A stretch of 64,000 nucleotides of DNA from Tyto alba (Eukaryota > Chordata > Aves > Strigiformes > Tytonidae), in the NCBI RefSeq assembly GCF_018691265.1, contig NW_024881328.1:42541015-42605014 (forward strand). The letters run 5' to 3'. The position numbers and the translations under genes are program-made. Positions 1 through 13,490 of this stretch are shown here, in pieces (position 1 is the first letter of the stretch; every line of letters starts with the position of its first letter). The notes under the pieces are model-generated. The model searched no databases, was not told where the DNA came from, and saw nothing but the letters and a program-made list of their open reading frames with translations.

Positions 1-409
1 CACTAGACCCAGCCAGTGAGCTAATCTGAGACCTGGTTTTCAACAAACATCAAATTCTCTCATTATTCGGGTACCTGCGTTTCAAACCTGTGATTCTCAA
101 GGTTTTCGACTTGCACAGCCCCTGCTGCAAATGCCTCTCTCCTCGTGCTGTCTAAATAACAGCAGATACTTCTAATAGCATTTCCCTCATTCCATATTTC
201 CCTTCTCCTGTTCACGTACACACCAACCCACCCAAAGTCACCCCTGTATTTAAAAGTCTTGGGTGCTGCAGCAAGACAAGTTTGTAATAGCAAGCTTGCA
301 ATAGCGAGGCAGAGTTCCCCAGCTAGCAGAAGCCTTTGCACAGATTTTTGCCTACCTAACGGGCTGGTTTGAAGCATTTCTGCTCTTTAATCCCCCATTA
401 GAAGTCCAG

Positions 410-452
410 GAAAGTGATGAAGCACATGCTTAAATAGAAGTGTGCGCTTAGG
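410..452. repeat. Fragment of an old palindromic interspersed repeat
   Basis: The stretch reads like part of the old palindromic repeats common in reptiles and birds, with the elements AAGCACATGCTTAA and a following AAGTGTGCGCTTA. The same family is better preserved at 46499-46610. The family name is not certain to me. Confidence 0.4.
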
Positions 453-2569
453 CTGAGCTGGCTGCGGCAGGGGTGAAGGGGTGATTAGAGCGAAGGATAG
501 ACTCCTGTGGTTTGATGGATCAACACTGTACATTGAGAGGCTTATCAGTTTTCCTTTCTGCTATTGAAATATGTGCTGCACTCTTAAATCAACCTTTTAC
601 AGGAAGGTAATTCCATATTATCAGTAAGTTTCCAATAGGCACTATCCAACTCTCCTTCTGACACCAGGGGTTAGGATTTCTGCAGCATCGTGACAGTACG
701 AAAACTTCAAGGCTTAGAAACATTACACTGCCCCAACAGAATGACGGATCTGCTTCCAGGGGGCGAAAAATCCTCAAGCTAAACAAAAACCAGAAAAGGT
801 CTTTCAATAACTTTATTTTCCTTTTCCACTTTGTATTCTTCTACCGACTCTTACATCTTCGTGAACAGATCCCGGCGCAGCTCTTCAACAGCCAAACTGT
901 TCTCCATGGGGTAACACATCAGCAAAACACACAACTCTGAGCCAGCACTGAAGCTGAACTGCTTCACAAAATGAAAGTAATACGTGGTTGGTATCTTCCC
1001 AGTAAATTAAGTTAATAATGTTAAAAATCAATAGTAACTCAACGATTCTATGAAACTGTGAAATTAAATCAGTGAAAGAAGCTGGCAAACTCTTTAAAGT
1101 TTTGCCGATTAAAAAAAATATTAGAGATTATCAGCTTCAAGGTATTTTAAATACCATGGAGGAAGAATTGCACCCTATCAAAACAGCTTGCTCTTGGAAC
1201 ATTCAAGTGAAATCTACAGTGATCTTAACCTTGGTTATTTTGAGGTTAAAATATGCTGCTGTTATCTTTTGAGAGAGTTCATAAAATTAAACATTATCTA
1301 AGGAATACCTGGGCACCCTCTCTTCTGAAGGTGTTTAGCACAAATTGTTAGGACTGAGACCAAGTTCATAGTTAATATTAGTATTGATCTTTTCAAAACA
1401 ATAAAAAGTAGAAAACTGCATTGAAAAAGTATTCAGGGAATTTGGTTTTATTCTTCACTAGCACATGAATGCAAAATAAGTACTTTTTAAAACACTCTCA
1501 CTGCTTAAATAAATTTAAGACCCTGAATAAACAGTGATGGAAATTATTTTTGGCTTAGTCATTTTTTTTTTTTTCCCCTCTTCTTATTCTTTGCTATTTC
1601 TGTTACCTTGCTACTTATTGCTAGCTCAAATTCACAGCTGCAGGGAGGGCTATTTTTTTTTTTTTTTTTTTTTTCTTCCTCTGCTTTGAGAGCAGATCAG
1701 CTTGAATCCGGAGGGGAATTTCATGGTTGTGGCTGCCTCCCTGCCTCCAGAGTTGAGGAGAAAGCTGTCTAGCCTCCCTTCGATAAAAACTGTGGTGGAG
1801 CGGAGCGGTACATTTGAATCTCAAACTAAAAAGTAAAACAACAAAAAACCCCCCAGATTTCATAAACTCAACCAGATGCCTTAGAAGGGCAAATATCTTG
1901 TTCCTCTTTAATTAAAAGGTATAGCAAATAAAAATCTGGTTTTAATTAAACAGCAGGAATATGTTATCTCCCCCAACCACGCTGCCGCGGTGAATTAACT
2001 TTTTTTTTTTTTTAAATCTGCCTCATATCAATCCGAAACTAGCACACAGAAGGAGCATTTCATTTCTATAAGAATATTTAAGTGCTCCGGGATAACGAGG
2101 CATCAGCTCTTGAGCGGGTATAAACTGGCAGGGCTGATGGTTTGCACTGGTCGCTAGTCAGTCGATGTTGACCACCACAGTCAGGGCAGATGCTGATGTA
2201 AATGCACACATGCTCAAGTATAAGCCCGCTTAGCCTTTGCTTTATACACTGAGGGATGCAGGGGATTTAAGAGTAACATTTAGCCAATTTTCAGTTTTCA
2301 ATCAAGACCCAGCAAGCTGCTTGCTCCGCTCCCTCCAGGGCTGTCCTCCTCCTGCAACTCACGGTTGCGGCGTGCCTGCACGCTTGCACGCAGCAGCTCC
2401 CGGGTTGCAGGGGAAAAAAAGCTTTCCACAAAGGTGTCCACAAACAGATTTAAGTCCTGGCTTTTCCCAGCAGCATGGTATCCCAAGCCAGGACCAAGCC
2501 TCCTTGTAAAATAGTGCAGGTGTGTTTATTGTAATCATCTCTCACTAAAAAGAAACAGGTTCAGGGGGT

Positions 2570-2660
2570 TTAAATATAATTAGCATGAGCTACACTGCTG
2601 CCTCTAATCACTACCTTGCTGGTTAATATAATCAAGAAGGTAAACAAACAAGGATAAAGT
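2570..2660. promoter_or_regulatory. Candidate homeodomain/FOX site cluster
   Basis: Within 90 bp lie TAATTAG (2577-2583), TAATCA (2605-2610), a TTAATATAATC stretch (2623-2633), and GTAAACAAACA (2640-2650), a good forkhead consensus. The surrounding sequence is unique rather than repetitive. It is a candidate distal element, inferred from motif density only. Confidence 0.3.
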
Positions 2661-5600
2661 CTGTTAAATTAAAAAAATATATATTCTACTGGGAAGCTTG
2701 CAAAGGAATTTTGTTTTGTTATGCTGCTACACAGCATCATTTTATTGCCACGTTACAAATTATTTTTAACACAAAAATACTCTCCTCTCCCTGTCTCCTA
2801 TAAGGAAGATCCAAAATACAACACTTTTTATTTTTATTTCACTTTCAATGTAACCACCACACTTTGCACTTTCACAACATCTTTCACTAGAAGACACCCA
2901 AGCACTTAAAAATGTTTTAGCACAGGTCAAATATAAGATAGCAGTTGAATGACACACCCGCCGCTCTGACAAATTATCAAAAATGATATGTCAGACATAA
3001 ATACAGGTTTCTGTACATTTTGGTGTCCCCACATATTCGGGTCGGTATGTTGCTGTGGCCAGACTTGCTTGTTTGGCATCCGAGAAAATGCCTGGACCTG
3101 GAACCGAGTTTTGGCTGTTTGGACGTGGGATGGGAAAGTATTCAAATGGACTTTATCATGACATAAGACTCATTCCCCTATGAATTGATCGTTTATTTCA
3201 CATGGAAAACTCTGTTTAAATCACGCCTAAATACGGGAAATGCTCTTATCAGCAGAGATAGAGGCATAACGCTTTAACGCGCGGCTTGCAGACTCCTGTG
3301 ATCCTGAAGTTTCACGTTTGCAAGAGGAAGCTCCAGATAAATACAGGCAAGGGGATATAAGCCTGTTTGGATATGCACATATTGCACATCTCCTTGCAGA
3401 GACAACAAATGGCTAATGCACTCTCCCCCCTTTCCTACCTCCACTGTAAACCAGCCCTCGGGATCTTCTGTAGATAATATTTAGCACAACCCCTCCAGCT
3501 CTCCCTGAGAAGGGAAAGTCAGCTCTACTGGCATGTTTATTGATACAGGATGTTAAGTACCTGACCGACCAGCTTTTGCTTGTAATAAAGACACTTTTTG
3601 TGCAAATTTTATGGGCTGTGGCGTGCCAGAGTTTAAAGGAAAATGGGACACCATCATGGTAACAGCGCATGGGAGCTGTAGATGGGAGACATCCCCCTGG
3701 AACCACACCACCAGCAGAATTTTAAGCATTTGTGACTATACTTTTTATTTTTTACTTTTTAATTACTTCACAGCTGTGCCAAGAAACATCTCAGGGGAAA
3801 AAAGAAAAGAGGAAAACGCCACAGCATTCTTCACCAGCTTGCAAATAAGCGTCTGTCCTTTCCACTTAGAAACTGCAAGGAGGAGAAAAACATCAGAAGA
3901 AAATATTCCTCTCAAAATATAAAGTTATAGAAGCAAGACGGTTAATATTGCAGGAGTCAAAACAGGTTAAAAAGGATGCTGGGTGGTTAGCTGCCGCTAG
4001 CTGAGGCCACGAGCCTGGAAAGCGTTACGACAGTGTTTTACGCATGGTGAGCCCGAGCCTGCAGCGATTTATTCGATGTGCTCCATTTTACTCCCTCTGA
4101 GCAGCTCCCCTGAGCTCAGGGAAACTTCTCATGGTGCGTGGTGAGAGATAAAATCCTCAGCAAGGTCCCTGCCACCCCGGTAACGCAGCCCACGGGGTCT
4201 TAACACCCTCCATGCTCAGCGTGGGATTAAGCTGGACCCTAAATAAAGCCAGGCTTAAACGCCTCCCTCCGCTAGGTCAAAGATGAACTAACAACTTCAA
4301 ACGTGTGCCGAGCTGCTTGAAAACTTCAGCTTTTGCAAAGGGAAATGTCAATCATCTTTCCTATTTCAGTTGCTGGTGTCAGGCAATTCACAAAAGCCAG
4401 AATCGAGTGTACCTGTCCCAAAAAAACCTGCGATGTTTTCCTCCACAATACCTGTATTTCCAGAAGCCAAACACTGATTTTGCGGCGCACTAAAAATGTT
4501 TAATAAAAGCTGAGGTTACTTTTGCTTATATCCAATGGTAGTTTCTGATTTTACATTCCTAATTTTGGAATCAAAATGCAGGGAAAAATCCGCAGCTTTT
4601 CCCATGGAAAATTTAACTTTGTTTTAAAAAAAAAATCTAGCAGCAAGTGGGAGAGGACACAAAGTTAAATAATGCAGAAACGCAGGTCCCGGTTCTGCTT
4701 CTCTTATAGTTTCTTGCATTGCTTAGGGAAGTCAGAGGCTGCAGGAGCCCATCTGCTCGGGCAGACAGAAAGGTGACTTTAATCACATCTGTCCAGAGGC
4801 AAATTCTACCCGAGGAAACTCTATTTCACAGCCACGGCCATACGTGCCGCGTGTATTTTTCATATAGTGTCAGGGACAACTTGAAGAGATTTACGTCAAA
4901 TAACGAGACATAGCTAAGCTCTACTGTGAGGACAAGAAATATTCATGCACTGTGTTTTTTTTTTTTTTTTAAATGGAAAGATATTAAAAATTTGGAAAAT
5001 ATTCAAATTATGGGCCGATCACTTGAAATAAATTACAGACATCACTGCAATAGTAATACATCAGTTTCTATATCTGCCCTTTGAAAATGACTTCTGGTGT
5101 TTATGAGCTGCTTCTGCATTTCACGTAGTTTTTCTCCCTCCCGGGGCGCTTTGGAGAGGAGGTAGCACCGCGCGCCGTTCCAGGTCCCCCGACCGCCGCA
5201 AATCAGCGCCGGCGGCCAGCGAGCGAGCCCGCAGGGGCGAAATGGACCTTTTCTCCCCTTTTTTAGCACCACCTGCGTTCGTTGAAACAAAGGCGGGATC
5301 TTTCCGAAGCGCTTGCTGTTGAGCCCGGTGGTGATAGCAGCAGTGATTTCAACAGGAGCGGGGACAGAGTGCAAAACATTTCAAAACTCCTGCCGCCCAA
5401 ACACCTGTGAAAACCCAAAGCTTTTCAGAGAATGAGACCGAAACCAACAGGGACTTTCAAACACAGGTAAAATAAGGGATGGATATAAGAATGAAAGCAG
5501 CTCCTTGTAGCGTTAGATCCTTCTTTCAGCAATATCCTGGAGTCTCAGGGACTAATAGCCCCCCTCCCACGGCTCCCTGGAGCACCCCATTATGCACTTC

Positions 5601-6099
5601 CAAAACCGGCTGACGGACTGGAAGCCGTGAGCTCTCCAAAATGTGACATGGATGATCATCAAGGCATAAAGGACAGCAACAGAGCCAGAGATGCTTGGGG
5701 CGTATTGCAGCAAGAGAAGAGTACGGTTGGTGTGGAAATTGGTAACGCGGGGCTGTTGTCACCACTTGACGATGGTAGGAACCGAAATGCCCATCGGCGA
5801 GCTTTGAAGCACCAGGATCACTCCCCACCTCCAAACTGTTCTGCAAGCAGCTGGAAGAATATGGCAAGTAATAGTAATTTCTGAAGCTCTGAAAATTCAC
5901 AGAAGCTGAGATAAATTAAGAGTCAGAGGAGATGGCATAATCATGTCATTATACATGCTCATGAGAGACCATCATTAACAGGAATGTCACCTGAAAGAGT
6001 TGAAACTAACTCTCGTCTGTCAAGACCATGACAGCAAAGGCACATCGATCGATTCTTGTTGAGGCTGAAGCAAACCACTAGTATTTTTCCAAGTATTTT

Positions 6100-6850
6100 C
6101 ACCCCCTTTTGGAAATGTTCACTTTCTGAAATGTTTTTTAAAATTTTTGAAAGTATCCTTCTACTGTTGCTAACCTGATTGGTCACCCTCATCTGTGCCC
6201 CAAAGCAGAAAACAAAAAAAGTGAGTGAAAACAAGAAATAAAAAGCATATAAATATAGAAAAGGGAGTTAATTGAATGTATTAAAATTCTGATCTTAAAA
6301 GCTGTCTTGTAAGAAAAGAAAACACATAACCTATTTTGGTAGACCGTAAAACAGGGAATCAACAGGAGCAAAGGCTAATCTCTCCTCTATGGTTTTCTAA
6401 GTGCTTCAGAGCAAGAGCTTTGGAAAGTATTTATTTTGGGGGTTGGTAGTTGAACCCACCTCTTTCTTCCTCCCCAAGAAAAATCCAAGAGAGCATAAAT
6501 ATTGTTTGAGTTAACTGAAAACATTTTTTTTCTTTTATTTCTTAAACCAGAAAACAGTAGGGAAAGAAATGTTCAGATCAAACATGACATTTCATCGTAT
6601 CTGAAACAAAATGTTTCAGTTTTAACTTGGGGTGAACCTTGCACTATTTAAAACCACAACATTCAACCAATTTTAGTCTCATAATATCTTGTTGAAATCA
6701 AAATGTTTCCCTTCTAAAGTTTCAGCAAAAAACCAGTTTTAATTAGGGAAGAACCCACCCTTTTCAGTTAAATCTAACTTATATTCAACACCAACTCACA
6801 AATAGTTTTTGTCAAACCAAAAATGCATATTTTGGGTAAATCAGCTAAAG
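6100..6850. repeat. AT-rich segment with reiterated AAATGTTTC/TTTCAG motifs
   Basis: Variants of GAAATGTT, AAAATGTTTC and GTTTCAG recur on both strands through this segment. They include a hairpin at 6601-6619 with 7-bp arms CTGAAAC and GTTTCAG. The pattern suggests a decayed interspersed repeat rather than unique DNA. I cannot assign it to a family. Related motifs are thinner at 8690-8850. Confidence 0.35.
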
Positions 6851-7015
6851 ATCTTCTGAGCTCTGGTTTGTGTAGAAGCTGGTACTCTGGGGCCCTGATG
6901 TGCGTGTTGGGTACTTGCCTATTGCCACAGTTTGAACATAGCTGTCATATCTGTCCTGCAGCTGAGAACTAGGCTGTTTCATGCTAGGTGCTGTAGACTG
7001 ACTGAGAAAAATACA

Positions 7016-7057
7016 ATTATTATCATCATTATTATTATTATTATCATCATCATCATT
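7016..7057. repeat. ATT/ATC trinucleotide microsatellite
   Basis: Fourteen consecutive trinucleotide units alternate between blocks of ATT and ATC. The interruption pattern suggests an old expansion. The isoleucine or asparagine-rich frames across it are artefacts of the repeat. Confidence 0.9.
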
Positions 7058-8612
7058 GGAGCTTGGGTGCTGCTGGCTTGGACATTCAACTGTCAAAAAC
7101 TTCAGGGAACAAAATGCACTCCCTTGTTTCTTTTTATCTTTGGATTAAGCTATCCTTTCTTAGGTATTCTCGTTCCCCATCATCTTAGAAGCTCTTGCTA
7201 CTCTTGAAAGGTTTGACTTTGCTCGATATGATCAATAGCTAAAAACAACAAAAAGAGATGATCATCAACACAAGATTATAATATCTGCTTTGGCTCTTCG
7301 GTGGCTCTGAAAACGTGCAAGTATGGTTGGGGAGATGGAAAATAATATGAAACACTCACTAACAGCATGTAGCATAGAAACTTAGAAAACCACTGTAGTC
7401 ATTGACTCACAGATGGTCAAATGAACAACATGTTTCTATTCCTGTATTTAATTAAATCTTAATTATGCCACCAACAGGGTTCAAAACGGCATTATGAAAC
7501 AGCTTGCATGAATACCAAAATACGATTGGCTGACGAGACTTTGAACTCGTGTAATTATCTTCCCAAAAAAGCACACACGTTGGGCCTATAAAGCCTCTTC
7601 GCCAAGCAGACCATTGCACCACAGCACAAGATTAAAAATAAATTCATGTAGAATATATTCCGTTCAAGATACAGAGCTGATAAATGGAGAGGCAGATTTC
7701 AAAATACCAGTGAGACCAGTTGCAAGATGCTGGGAGTCAGAGATTGATTTTCCAAGCCTCCAGTAAGCTCTGGATCGGGTCTCTCCATGGAGGCTTTGCC
7801 TCTTACCTTTGTTGTTCTATAGATAAAATGGACCCATAATAAAATCAAGCAACTCTAATTTAATTCTTCCACCAGCTGATCACGTGAGTTAATTAAAAAC
7901 AGCTGTCTGAAATATTCCTTTGAATTGTCCTTTTTATGTTGTTGAAAGAAGGCCCTTTATTGAAAATAAATATTTCAGAGGATCTTTCATTTTTAATATG
8001 GCAGCTAAAAAACAGTAACAACTTGTTCTTCTCCCAAGGAATTTAGCTTTTCGCAGTTCTGCCCAGAGCAGGGGGCTGGGAAGGATCCTAAGTTCATCCC
8101 CCAGGCTCTTCTTCTACCTTTTAGTGTAATTTCCAGCTCCTTTTCCACTTGATATTGAGAGAAGGAATCACCAATCCCTTTCACACTTATAAGCATCACA
8201 TGGAAGAGCTACGCAGCTGAGAGCAAAAGAGCACAGTGTCCAAGGTGCATCCAGCCTACACGTCAGAGGCTCAAGAAAAAGCACGAGAGATGTTAAAAAA
8301 AACCTCACTGCTTTCAACTTTTATGAAAGGTTTTCTACTTTGGAAACATTTTCTTTGGTGGACATGCACAACACCTGTCCAACAACCCTCCAGCCTTGGT
8401 CTGAAAACACATTTTTTCTGTGCAGAACAGCGTAGGGGGAAAAGAAGGAGAATGAAGAGGTACTAAAATTTAAGCCATTCAGCTGAAAAATCATTGGAAA
8501 AAGGGTGTGTTGTATTTCATGACTGGATATATGAACTCTGTTTTTTTACAGAGGTGGTCGTAGTAAATAAGGCAGAGAACAAAGCTCTGTGTGGATTTAC
8601 AATTTAAAATAT

Positions 8613-8617
<5 letters not shown>

Positions 8618-8647
<30 letters not shown>
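8618..8647 (+). repeat. A30 homopolymer
   Basis: Uninterrupted run of 30 A. The upstream sequence does not resemble any SINE or LINE 3' end that I recognise. Confidence 0.95.
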
Positions 8648-8651
<4 letters not shown>

Positions 8652-11600
8652 CAAGCCCCAGAACTGCCACCAGTCAAAATTTTCTGCCCAAGATCCATAA
8701 TTTGAGGGTTAGATTTTCAGGGAAAATTATTAGCTTGAAATGGTTTTAATTTAAAAAAATTTTGCATCCTCACCTTTGGAGATACTTTTAAAGATGAACT
8801 CAAATTCCTAAGGAAAGCAGGCCCTTTTCAAAAAAACTTTTGATAATGCAAAAGAGTCAGTTGGCTGATGGGAAGTAACTCCACCAGGAAACTTTAACCT
8901 ATTTGGACTTTTTGTTTGGTCAGATCACCTGTGTTCAAACAAAAATCTCCATTGAAAAAACAAAGGTTCTTCAGGAAAACCAAGAACAGGAAACCCCCTG
9001 GATGGAAGAAATCCTGTCTGGGGACACTTTCACGCCTGTCTCAGAGAGGAGATAGGCCACAGAAGTCTCCAAAGGGTCCTTGCACCCTAGGTGCTGGATG
9101 CTCCTGGGCAAACCCACCCCAGGACGGGGCTATCTCTGCCACCACCTCCCTAAGCTAACAAAAGCCCTGGAAGAATCGTGAATGGAAGCCATTTCTCCCT
9201 TGAATTTTTCATTTTGAAATTAAATATGACACAGACACACACTCAGTAGACGGCTGGCAGCGCTCCCGCTTCCTATAAAAGCCCACCAGATTTGCCGAGA
9301 GAGAGAACATATCTTTTCACACCCCTTACTTGCACTTTTTGATTTTTGACCTAATTTGATTACTGATTCATCTTAGAAGGAGAACAGAGTCTTTCTCGGG
9401 CTTCCCTTTTTTCCCCAGTGAGGCCTCACGCTCCCTGAAATACCCAAAATCGCTGACACAGTGCGCTTCTCCAGGAATCCAGAGCCTTTCCCACTGAGTT
9501 ACAAGCTGCCAAGGAGGCTATATTATAACAAAAGAAGTTTTTATATCCTCCTGTAGGCAGAATACTGGAAACTACCATGAAATGTGCATTATCTGAATGG
9601 TATTTGTTGATGGTTAGAATCAGCTTATTTAGGAAATTTCCAGCTGATATGTAAACACACCATGGAGAAGGACAGAGACAGCAACAGTGATGCAGGCAAT
9701 GTCTGAACCCTCTTGGCCTCGGTCCTGGGACTTAATATGTTAATAACTTGTCCTTATGAGTCACTGCAGTGAAGGAGCCAGGATTGCTCTTGTCACATTT
9801 GGTAAGTGGGCTGAAATGCACTCGTGGACTGTGCAGTAGCTCAAGATGGAGCTGGGCGAAACACCTCCATCACGGCAGGGATGCCGTCATTTGCTAGGGA
9901 GCTTGCAGAGGGGTATTGTTTAAAGGATTAAAAGGAAAAATAGCACGGGAAAAAATGGGTAATGTTGAAAAGGAAAGATGAAAGAGAGAGGTAGGGAGTC
10001 ACAAATCTTAGGCAAACGTGTCAGTGGACTCAACACAGGTGACTGGCCAAAGAGCTCCAGCCTATCATAAACAGGAGGTCAAAGCGACCAGACAGCCCCT
10101 TTTGACATTAAACTTTTGAACGTTTCATTGAATCAGGGAAGAGCACTAATGTCTCCCAGGAGGCCAGCCAGAGTTTCCACCGGATCAGTGTGATTTGGCC
10201 CATACCGTATTTCCTCAATTTTGCTCAAAAGAAGGCCGTTGTACAAAGAAGTGCCCACAAATTCTGCCTCTTGGTGCTTTCTGCACCTAGTACTAACCTT
10301 TGAAATTAAATGCAAGCAGTCACACAAAAGAGGACCGGCAGCAAACGTCATCACTGAGCAGCCCAGCGGATCAATCCAGAGCCTAAAAATCAGGGTGATG
10401 GATGCTTTACTCTCCCTTTTTTCTTCTCCATCACGGACAACACAGGTTTTGCAGACCAAGTTACAGTCTAAGCACTGCCATGCAGATCCACTGCCTCCAC
10501 CACCTTGCACCGGTTTCCCTGAGCAGAAGCTGATGAGAAAGGAAAAGAAAACATACAGGGAGCTAGCAAATCTTCACGTCTCTGCAAGTGTTAGACTTCA
10601 ATGATGAGCTTTTACCCATGGCACTGAAGAAAAGCAAATCTGAAAGCAAACAGATTTCTCTTGGGGAAAGACAATGCATTTTACATACAAGTTTTGCAGG
10701 CTAAAGCCAAACTCTCAGAGTGACTGTAGTGAGCAAAGTGTCTGCAAAAACAGCACCTTCTGAGTCATCAGCTGTGATCCTCGTGCACATATCTGCCAAC
10801 TCCAGCAACAAAACCAGCTTTCGTGCTCTTGGGCGTGTTGGAGCTGCAGATTCAGGGCGGCTCTGCGAGAGGGAGCTCCATCCCCCTCTGGCTCCCGTCT
10901 TCCCAGGACACATTATCCGAAATCCTCCCGCGGAGTCCGATTCCTGGCACGGACGTGGGAACAGGAAGGAGCCCTGCGAGATGTTCGGGTCCCAGCCCAC
11001 GTCCTGCAAAGAAACACCAGGGCTGCCCAGACAAGGGAGCAGATTTTTCCCACCCCCCAAAACCCCCCCCTAGCACGGTGCTTTCATTTGAAACTCGCCA
11101 TGAATTCAATTTCCTTGCCAAGAGGTGGGGGTAAGACAGGAGAGGATCTGTCATGCACGGCTGCTCCCTACTACCCCTCTCACTGATTCCTTCATCCTTC
11201 TTTTTATCAAAAGGGAAAAAAAAAAAAAATGGGAAAGAATCAGGAATTGCTTGCTAGTATAATTAAAAAAATACATATATTCTCCACACCCTGGTTTTCT
11301 CTGCTCTATCTCCTTTTTGCTGACAGGGAGACCCTCCCAAAGGAAAAGCAAAAATGAGCAAAGCGAATGTGTGAGTGAAAGAACTTGTCCCCAGAAATAT
11401 TTCTCTGGTTTGCTTCTAAAGTTAAGACATTTTTATGTGAATATTTCAATATAAGGGTTTGGGTGGGGTTCCCCTATTTTTAAGAGGTAAGAAATAATAA
11501 TAGAGGAAGTAAGGTTTCTTCCACATTTCACATTTAATTGTTCCCTGAAAAAAGTGGGGAATCTGAAAGGAAGTGGAAGTTTTATATTAATTTCCAAACT

Positions 11601-13140
11601 GAAAATGTAGATGCATCAACACTTCATTACTTCCTCCTTGCTTTGAAACACTGAGGGGAAAATATTGAAAAACTGTAACTTCCAAAAAATGATGATCACA
11701 GTTTTTTGTCTGAGATGTATTTTCCAGCAAAAGCAGCAAAAAAAAAGGAAAACAAGTCTTATCAGTGACATGTTTTTGTCCCTGCTATCCAACAGCCTCT
11801 TTATTTTTAACCCCAGAGATTTGTATCTGGGTCAAGTGTACGACCAATCGTCCTCCTCCCACAGCGCAAGATTTAGCCTATCGTTTCTCAGGTTAGAAAT
11901 GCATTTTGCAAAACTCTCTTTGGGTCAGTGATTAGGCTGAGTTAAAGGCCAATTCATATTCCATATGAATCAGTTGGTCCAGTCCTAGTGACAACAGCCA
12001 AAATATCAAATATACAACAAAACTGGCCTACTCAATGATATTTAAAACATATGGCACAACAACGTGCCCCACATTTCCATACTTCATGTGTGTGTGTTAC
12101 TGATACGCCTTGCATTATAATGAAAATATTAGTACACGTTGGATTGCTGTCCCCCTCCCCCTTCCTTCCACATGGAAGGATTTCGTCATACGTCTGCTCC
12201 GGTCTGATTTTGTTATTCATCTCTGCTGAGTGCCTGACAGATGTTTGCTTGCAAATTTCTAAATTGGTCTGCACTGGCCTCGCTTTGCTCCTGCTGCCTT
12301 CACCGGGCATTTTACCCCATTGCATATGGGGAGCAAAACTGTCTGTCTGCTCTTGCCTCTTTCCTACTGCGGGGAGAGAAACCCGAACAGCAGCCGTGAG
12401 GTACAATGCTGGGAACATGTGTGGGGAGAAAAAGCACCACCCCATCTCATTCCTCTATGTTCATGGTCTCCAGCCACCCAGCAGAATGAAGATGCCAATG
12501 CAGAGAGGTGCCCAGGCTTGGAAAGTTCCTGCATGAAGCCCACATCTGGGGACCGAGGGCTGGGAGGAAGGGTCTGGGGGCAGGGGGCTTGGTAGGTGGC
12601 TCTTCAGCAGCAACAGACTGAGCACATCTGACTTGCTGATTGACCCAAAAGTGCCACTGAAAAAGCCCACTGCTCTTAGCAGGCTCACCTCATCACAAGA
12701 AAGCGCGCAAAAGCCGGTTCCTCCAGGGTCCCATGCGTCTCCTCAACTGCACGTTGTGTTTCCGTGTACCTTTACCAAGGCAACACCAACCTTGAAAAGA
12801 TTTCAGGTGAAAACCTCCCTCCATCTTTGTCCACAGAAGCATTTTTGCAAAGAGAAAGAAGACTATCTTAAAAGAGCAGTCACACTTTGGGGCTTTCAAA
12901 ATTGTTGTATCAGTGAGGTCAGGCTGAAGATTCATCTTTTGTAACACTTGAAGTAAGCACTGATGCATATAGCCTTCTGCTTTCCCCCAAATAAAACTTC
13001 TCATGCTTGTAAAAACTTCCTTTAGGAAGTTCTCAACTTGCTTGAAAACAAGTTGTTTATTTTTAAACAAATATTCTTTTTTAAATTTGCTTTCTGAATC
13101 AGTTTTTCAGCATATGCTCCCGTCAAAAAAGCAGATCCCA

Positions 13141-13212
13141 CTAAAAAAACAAAACAAAACAAAAAAACAAAAAACAAACCAACAAAACTAAAACACAAAA
13201 ACCAAAAACCAA
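13141..13212 (+). repeat. A/C-rich low-complexity tract
   Basis: Irregular reiteration of AAAAC, AAAAAC and AACC units without any G until the end of the tract. This is simple low-complexity sequence. Confidence 0.85.
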
Positions 13213-13454
13213 ACAGGGAGAAATTCTAATTACAAAATATCACTGAGCTCTGGTTGCACAACATGCCATGAGACGCTGACGTTTCTAACTTTTCACTTAG
13301 GCTTTGCCTCGTAAGCTAGAAGATATGCGTCCCGCCAGCCCCGCCAAGGGTTCAGAAAGTGCTGTTTGTGCTTATGTGGTGTAGAACTGGAAACACTGGC
13401 TCTTTATTAGCCACCAAAATCCCACAGTTCCCAAGGTGAGGCTGGCTCAGGGCA

Positions 13455-13490
13455 AATCAGAGTCAATGGAAGTGTTTCCATCACCCTGCC
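13455..13490. repeat. Fragment of an old palindromic interspersed repeat
   Basis: It contains AGTCAATGGAAGTGTTTCCAT, in which TGGAA and TTCCA form an inverted pair. It resembles the 'caatggaagt-ctttccattg' type of degenerate repeat common in reptile and bird genomes. Only a fragment remains, so the assignment is tentative. Confidence 0.35.

Larger units (their letters stand above)
1..6100. other. Distal upstream intergenic DNA, no gene seen
   Basis: Mostly AT-rich unique sequence. Simple tracts include T13 at 1562-1574, T22 at 1653-1674, T14 at 2000-2013 and a T-run near 4957. A homeodomain/forkhead motif cluster lies at 2570-2660. A local CpG-rich patch is at 5150-5240, and a degenerate palindromic-repeat fragment is at 410-452. 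The open frames are short, lack domains and overlap frames on the other strand, so I do not call any as a gene. Confidence 0.6.
6850..12000. other. Upstream intergenic DNA, no gene seen
   Basis: Largely AT-rich unique sequence. It contains the ATT/ATC microsatellite at 7016-7057, a near-consensus steroid-receptor half-site pair (GAACA-ACA-TGTTT) at 7423-7435, isolated TATA-like boxes at 7587-7593 and 9274-9280, and a 30-nt A tract at 8618-8647. The 10133-10604 and 10700-11150 frames overlap on opposite strands and lack any domain. Confidence 0.55.

Noticed and set aside
753..766. CTTCCAGGGGGCGA as a CTCF site
   Set aside because: Two of the conserved 5' positions mismatch; weaker than the sites at 37745 and 54133.
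1044..1056. GATTCTATG, like the CR1 3' terminal repeat
   Set aside because: Only a single unit and no CR1 body upstream.
7423..7435. GAACA-ACA-TGTTT as a glucocorticoid/androgen response element
   Set aside because: One mismatch and no supporting motifs nearby; such sites are frequent by chance.
7587..7593. TATAAAG with an upstream ATTGG
   Set aside because: No coding frame, splice structure or CpG enrichment follows; probably chance. The TATAAAA at 9274-9280 is rejected for the same reason.
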